Shown piece after piece: positions 30,472-33,274 of a stretch of DNA of 33,274 bases. The notes beneath the pieces are model-generated. The model did not search any database and was not told the DNA's origin. It worked only from the letters and a program-made list of their open reading frames with translations. The position numbers and the translations under genes were made by a program. The stretch's first letter is position 1; the number at the start of each line of letters is the position of its first letter. This DNA comes from WRIS01 sp964345475 (GTDB taxonomy: Bacteria > Actinomycetota > Coriobacteriia > Coriobacteriales > Eggerthellaceae): NCBI GenBank assembly GCA_964345475.1, contig CAYFQW010000014.1, positions 1 to 33,274 of the forward strand, written 5' to 3'.

Positions 30472-32028
30472 ATGCCAAGGAACGACTTTAACAAGCGAAA
30501 TGGGCGGAGTTCGGGCGCTGCTCGCGGCAATAGCCGCAGAAGGCAGACGCTGTCAGAATCCAGCTATTATACGGATGGTGCTGATGTGTTCGCTTCACAG
30601 TCAGATCGCTCGAGGCACTCTGCATCTCAGGACCCTTTTCAGGATAGAAGGGCGCCTGGATCATCGTATGCCGAGTCGTATTCTCGAAGGCTTTCCCAAG
30701 CCGACTATATTAAGCAGAGAAAACGAAAGAAAAAAAAGAGAATCGCCACCGTTGTATCGGCTATTCTGCTGAGCGTAATTCTCGGTGGTGGCTTGTTGGC
30801 GTATGCCTACATGAGCTCAGTCTCCTTTAACCTCCAAAAAGGACTTGATCCAGAGCTGAAGGATGCCCTCGTTGAACCAAGCTATGACGGAGATCCCTTC
30901 TATGTCTTACTCATGGGCGTCGATGGATCTGCCGAACGAGAAGATTCCGCGGAGTATGAAGGAGATGCATTCCGTTCGGATAGCATTATGCTCGTACGCG
31001 TTGACCCGACAGATCTTAAGGTGACCATCGTCTCCCTTCATAGAGACACGCTTGTCGATATGGGAGAGTACGGCCAGAATAAACTGAATGCAGCACACGC
31101 CCTTGGTGGAGCCGCCCTAGCCGTAGAGGTAGTTAGCGAGCTTGCCGGTGTGCCCATATCCCACTATGCAGAAATCAACTTTGATGGATTCGTTGATTTG
31201 ATAAATAGCATTGATGGTATAGATGTTGATGTTCCCGTAGAAATCGATGACGCCTATGCAGGAGGGTATGTGGCGGCAGGCCCCCAGACCTTGACTGGTG
31301 AAGAGGCCCTCATTCTCTGCCGATCGCGGCACACGTATGACGACTATGGGCCAGGCGATGAGTATCGAGCAGCCAATCAGCGCCTTGTCGTTAGTGCGAT
31401 TGCTAAGAAAGTACTTGCTTCCGATCTTATCACCATTGCCACGACGGTGAGCACCATGAGCAACTTTATTACAACCGACTTCACGCTCGACGAGCTTGTA
31501 AATCTTGCACAAGTGATGCAAAACCTTGATCCGGATACTGATATTTATTCAGCTATGGAGCCTACGGAATCTGCCTATATCGCGGATATATGGTATGAAA
31601 TTGTTGACGTGCAAGCTTGGAAAGCGATGATGTCGCGAGTTGACAAAGGCTTGCCACCCGTTGAAGAGACCGTCGTTAATGAGCTCGGTATTACCCTGTC
31701 AACATCGGGCGATGGCGCAACTGGTTCAAACGGATCGTCAAGCCTGAACGGTAAAAGGAGCGGATCTATTGCCGTCAGAAACGGAAGCGGAGTGGCTGGT
31801 GTTGCGGCAGAGGCAGTAGAAAAGCTTGAGTCTGTTGGTTATACTGCGGAAGCGGGCAATGCCGATTCCGATAGCTACACCACAACTATTGTGGTGTACA
31901 ACAGTGAAGACCAGGCAGCGGAGGCTCAAGAAATAGTAGCCTTGCTTGGCAAGGGAACGGTGTTTCTCAATGACGGAAGCTACAATGTTTCTAAAGACTT
32001 CCTTGTGGTCATTGGCTCCGACTGGTAG
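30472..32028 (+). CDS. LCP-family (LytR-CpsA-Psr) cell-wall glycopolymer ligase
   Basis: 518 residues. A long hydrophilic N-terminus (about 1-90, Ser/Arg-rich, ending in a KRKKKKR patch) precedes a single membrane helix (about 91-113). The extracellular LCP domain (about 140-310) has YVLLMGVDG, FRSDSIMLVRVDP and VSLHRDTLVDM, including the conserved Arg and Asp that bind the pyrophosphate lipid substrate. A Gly/Ser/Thr linker (about 412-425) leads to a C-terminal LytR_C domain (about 426-515, SIAVRNGSGVAGVAAEAVEKL). LCP proteins transfer teichoic acids, capsule or other glycopolymers from lipid carriers to peptidoglycan. The start ATG at 30472 has AGGCGG directly adjacent, a tight spacing, so the exact start is less certain. 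The extended tail and LytR_C are typical of actinobacterial LCPs. Confidence 0.88.
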   Translation: MPRNDFNKRNGRSSGAARGNSRRRQTLSESSYYTDGADVFASQSDRSRHSASQDPFQDRRAPGSSYAESYSRRLSQADYIKQRKRKKKKRIATVVSAILLSVILGGGLLAYAYMSSVSFNLQKGLDPELKDALVEPSYDGDPFYVLLMGVDGSAEREDSAEYEGDAFRSDSIMLVRVDPTDLKVTIVSLHRDTLVDMGEYGQNKLNAAHALGGAALAVEVVSELAGVPISHYAEINFDGFVDLINSIDGIDVDVPVEIDDAYAGGYVAAGPQTLTGEEALILCRSRHTYDDYGPGDEYRAANQRLVVSAIAKKVLASDLITIATTVSTMSNFITTDFTLDELVNLAQVMQNLDPDTDIYSAMEPTESAYIADIWYEIVDVQAWKAMMSRVDKGLPPVEETVVNELGITLSTSGDGATGSNGSSSLNGKRSGSIAVRNGSGVAGVAAEAVEKLESVGYTAEAGNADSDSYTTTIVVYNSEDQAAEAQEIVALLGKGTVFLNDGSYNVSKDFLVVIGSDW

Positions 32029-32056
32029 GACTTGAATTCCAACTGGTAGGGCTTGA
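32021..32056. repeat. 15-base direct repeat at the LCP gene end
   Basis: ACTGGTAGGACTTGA (32021-32035) and ACTGGTAGGGCTTGA (32042-32056) differ at one base, 21 bases apart. The first includes the TGG-TAG end of the LCP gene. It looks like a small local duplication. Confidence 0.6.
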
Positions 32057-32123
32057 TACGATAAGATGCGACAACGTACGAGAAGCACGCGGCAGCGTTT
32101 GGAACTGGATATGATATACAAAA

Positions 32124-32157
32124 ATATGCCCCTCAGTTTGAAGTCTGAGGGGCATAT
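32124..32157 (-). terminator. intrinsic terminator of the flavoprotein gene
   Basis: A perfect 13-bp stem ATATGCCCCTCAG/CTGAGGGGCATAT with an 8-base loop is followed, reading on the minus strand, by TTTTTG. It lies 57 bases past the stop of the flavoprotein gene. From the plus side it lacks a U-run, but it may still help end the LCP transcript. Confidence 0.88.
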
Positions 32158-32214
32158 CCGTCTAAGCCTACTACTTGAATCGCTGAGTGCAAGCCAGCAC
32201 GCATATCTCTAGCG

Positions 32215-33274
32215 TTAGAGTGCTTCGATGTCTTTTCCAACAGCGTTCATACCTGCAAGACGACCGAAAGTAAGCGCTTCTCCGAGAGAAATACCTGCTA
32301 CCGTAACGGGGTATTCTACCAAGTAGCGACCGCCCATGGTGTTGCCTGCTACATACAGGTTTTCAATAGGCTCGCCTTCATCATTATAGGGCTGCAGCTT
32401 CTTGTTGCACTCGAGACCGCCCATGAGCACCAGCATGCCAGCACTGCCGAAGGGGTATGCATAGAAAGGCGGGGTGTTGACGGGATTCAAGCGACGTGCA
32501 TCTTTGCCAAAGTCATCATCGTGACCTTTTTCACATAGCTCGTTGTAGCGTTCAATCTCAGCGGTGACGACATCGACGGGAAGGCCCATTCCTTCAGCAA
32601 GCTCCTCGATGGTGTCAGCAGCAATACCGCCTGCAGCAATAGTGCCTTCGACCATCTCTTTGGTGGTGTACCCAAGCCCGAAGCCCGAGAGAACGGTTTG
32701 GTACTTATCGATTTCATCCTCAGCGATGAAGTGATTTACATAGCCATGTCCGTCAGGCATATTGGCTATCTGCTCTGGCCATGCCGCGTCAAATATTTGC
32801 CACGACTTGATTCCTGCGGCAGCCATTTCTGGATCCTTTGAAGCTGGTTGGCGGGAAAGTTGGTTGGCGGTAGGCTGACCGGGGATGTCCTCGTTCATAA
32901 AACGCTTGCCCTCCATATTCAGCTGCAGGTAGGAGTCGACTCCGAGAGGCCCTCCCATATGGTGGGTCATAGGAGCAAGCGGGCCTAGTTCCATGTGGCC
33001 GCCGGCCCATATTCCCATCAAGTGTCCGTCCCCCGTGTTGGCAGGAACGCCGGACGCATCCATAGTGGTGTAGAAGCACATAAACTCATTAGCCCAAGGC
33101 ACAAAATGATCGCGCATGTCCATATTATTACCGATATCGCCAGTACAAAGAACAACTGCACCTGCATTGATATGGGTGTAATTACCATCGACATCATGAA
33201 CGTAGGCTCCCTTTACAGCCCTGAATCGCCCCGACTTTACCGGAGGCTCCAAGTTTGAGAAGATGGAGCCATTA
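32215..33274 (-). CDS. FAD-binding fumarate-reductase-like flavoprotein (C-terminal part, 5' end beyond window)
   Basis: About 352 residues are visible, open to the window edge, so the N-terminal FAD-binding part lies outside. The fragment begins within the FAD domain and holds AGAVVLCTGDIGNNMDM, the capping-domain region (GGHMELGPLAPMTHHMGGPLG, GKRFMNED), and the C-terminal FAD contact ENLYVAGNTMGGRYLVEYP with GISLGEALTFGRLAG. This matches the flavoprotein family of soluble fumarate reductases, urocanate reductases and related Eggerthellaceae reductases, which often take electrons from a partner cytochrome or membrane subunit and act on a C=C bond or other organic acceptor. The exact electron acceptor cannot be told. 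No partner gene is visible in the window. The gene ends in a strong terminator. Confidence 0.87.
   Translation of the reverse strand, partial: NGSIFSNLEPPVKSGRFRAVKGAYVHDVDGNYTHINAGAVVLCTGDIGNNMDMRDHFVPWANEFMCFYTTMDASGVPANTGDGHLMGIWAGGHMELGPLAPMTHHMGGPLGVDSYLQLNMEGKRFMNEDIPGQPTANQLSRQPASKDPEMAAAGIKSWQIFDAAWPEQIANMPDGHGYVNHFIAEDEIDKYQTVLSGFGLGYTTKEMVEGTIAAGGIAADTIEELAEGMGLPVDVVTAEIERYNELCEKGHDDDFGKDARRLNPVNTPPFYAYPFGSAGMLVLMGGLECNKKLQPYNDEGEPIENLYVAGNTMGGRYLVEYPVTVAGISLGEALTFGRLAGMNAVGKDIEAL

Noticed and set aside
30267..30530. Minus-strand open frame of 87 codons filling the gatD-LCP spacer
   Set aside because: It overlaps the ends of both neighbours, has no recognised family or ribosome site, and the spacer carries hairpins instead.

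Overview
The window reads as bacterial chromosome from an anaerobic actinobacterium of the class Coriobacteriia, most likely Eggerthellaceae. This is inferred from gene content: an NRAMP-related magnesium transporter of the NRMT type (characterised in Eggerthella lenta), a fumarate-reductase-like flavoprotein of the kind that is expanded in Eggerthellaceae, MurT/GatD, and LytS/LytTR signalling. Base composition is moderate by eye, so no species is named. I see no tRNA, rRNA, insertion sequence, prophage or CRISPR array. A run of exactly 100 N flanked by two identical 55-base copies shows that this is a scaffolded draft assembly.

Layout. 1-3402 (minus strand): a two-gene magnesium uptake operon, in which a soluble-type MgtE_N/CBS sensor with PRC-barrel and one membrane anchor precedes an NRMT transporter; a 540-base gene-free stretch rich in inverted repeats lies upstream. 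3403-5134 (minus): a YtrB/EcsA-like ABC ATPase (split only by the assembly gap) and its permease. 5347-9324: single genes for a BaiN/HI0933-type flavoprotein, an MGMT-fold DNA repair protein, a QueT transporter with a structured leader, and a GT2-like glycosyltransferase. 9409-12533: TauE/SafE exporter, LytS-type histidine kinase, LytTR response regulator. 12597-18421: glucose-6-phosphate isomerase overlapping hypF, then hypC and hypD (NiFe hydrogenase cofactor maturation), without hypE/A/B. 18583-26234: a membrane and envelope-stress block: two bacterial PH-domain proteins (YdbST-like), a hemolysin III/PAQR protein, CorC/CNNM, two PspC proteins of opposite domain order, and a second CorC/CNNM. 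26595-32028: cell-wall genes: a polysaccharide deacetylase (minus), murT-gatD and an LCP-family ligase. 32215-33274: the C-terminal part of a flavoprotein that runs off the window.

How the genes fit together. Two themes dominate: divalent cation (Mg) handling (NRMT plus sensor, two CorC/CNNM proteins) and envelope maintenance (PH-domain pair, PspC pair, deacetylase, MurT/GatD, LCP). The most striking single observation is that GatD has glycine at residue 94, where the family has its catalytic cysteine, although the active-site histidine and the MurT partner look intact. The second is the split sensor/transporter magnesium system. The third is a correction: the ABC ATPase is not broken, because removing one 55-base copy and the N run gives an intact 232-residue protein.
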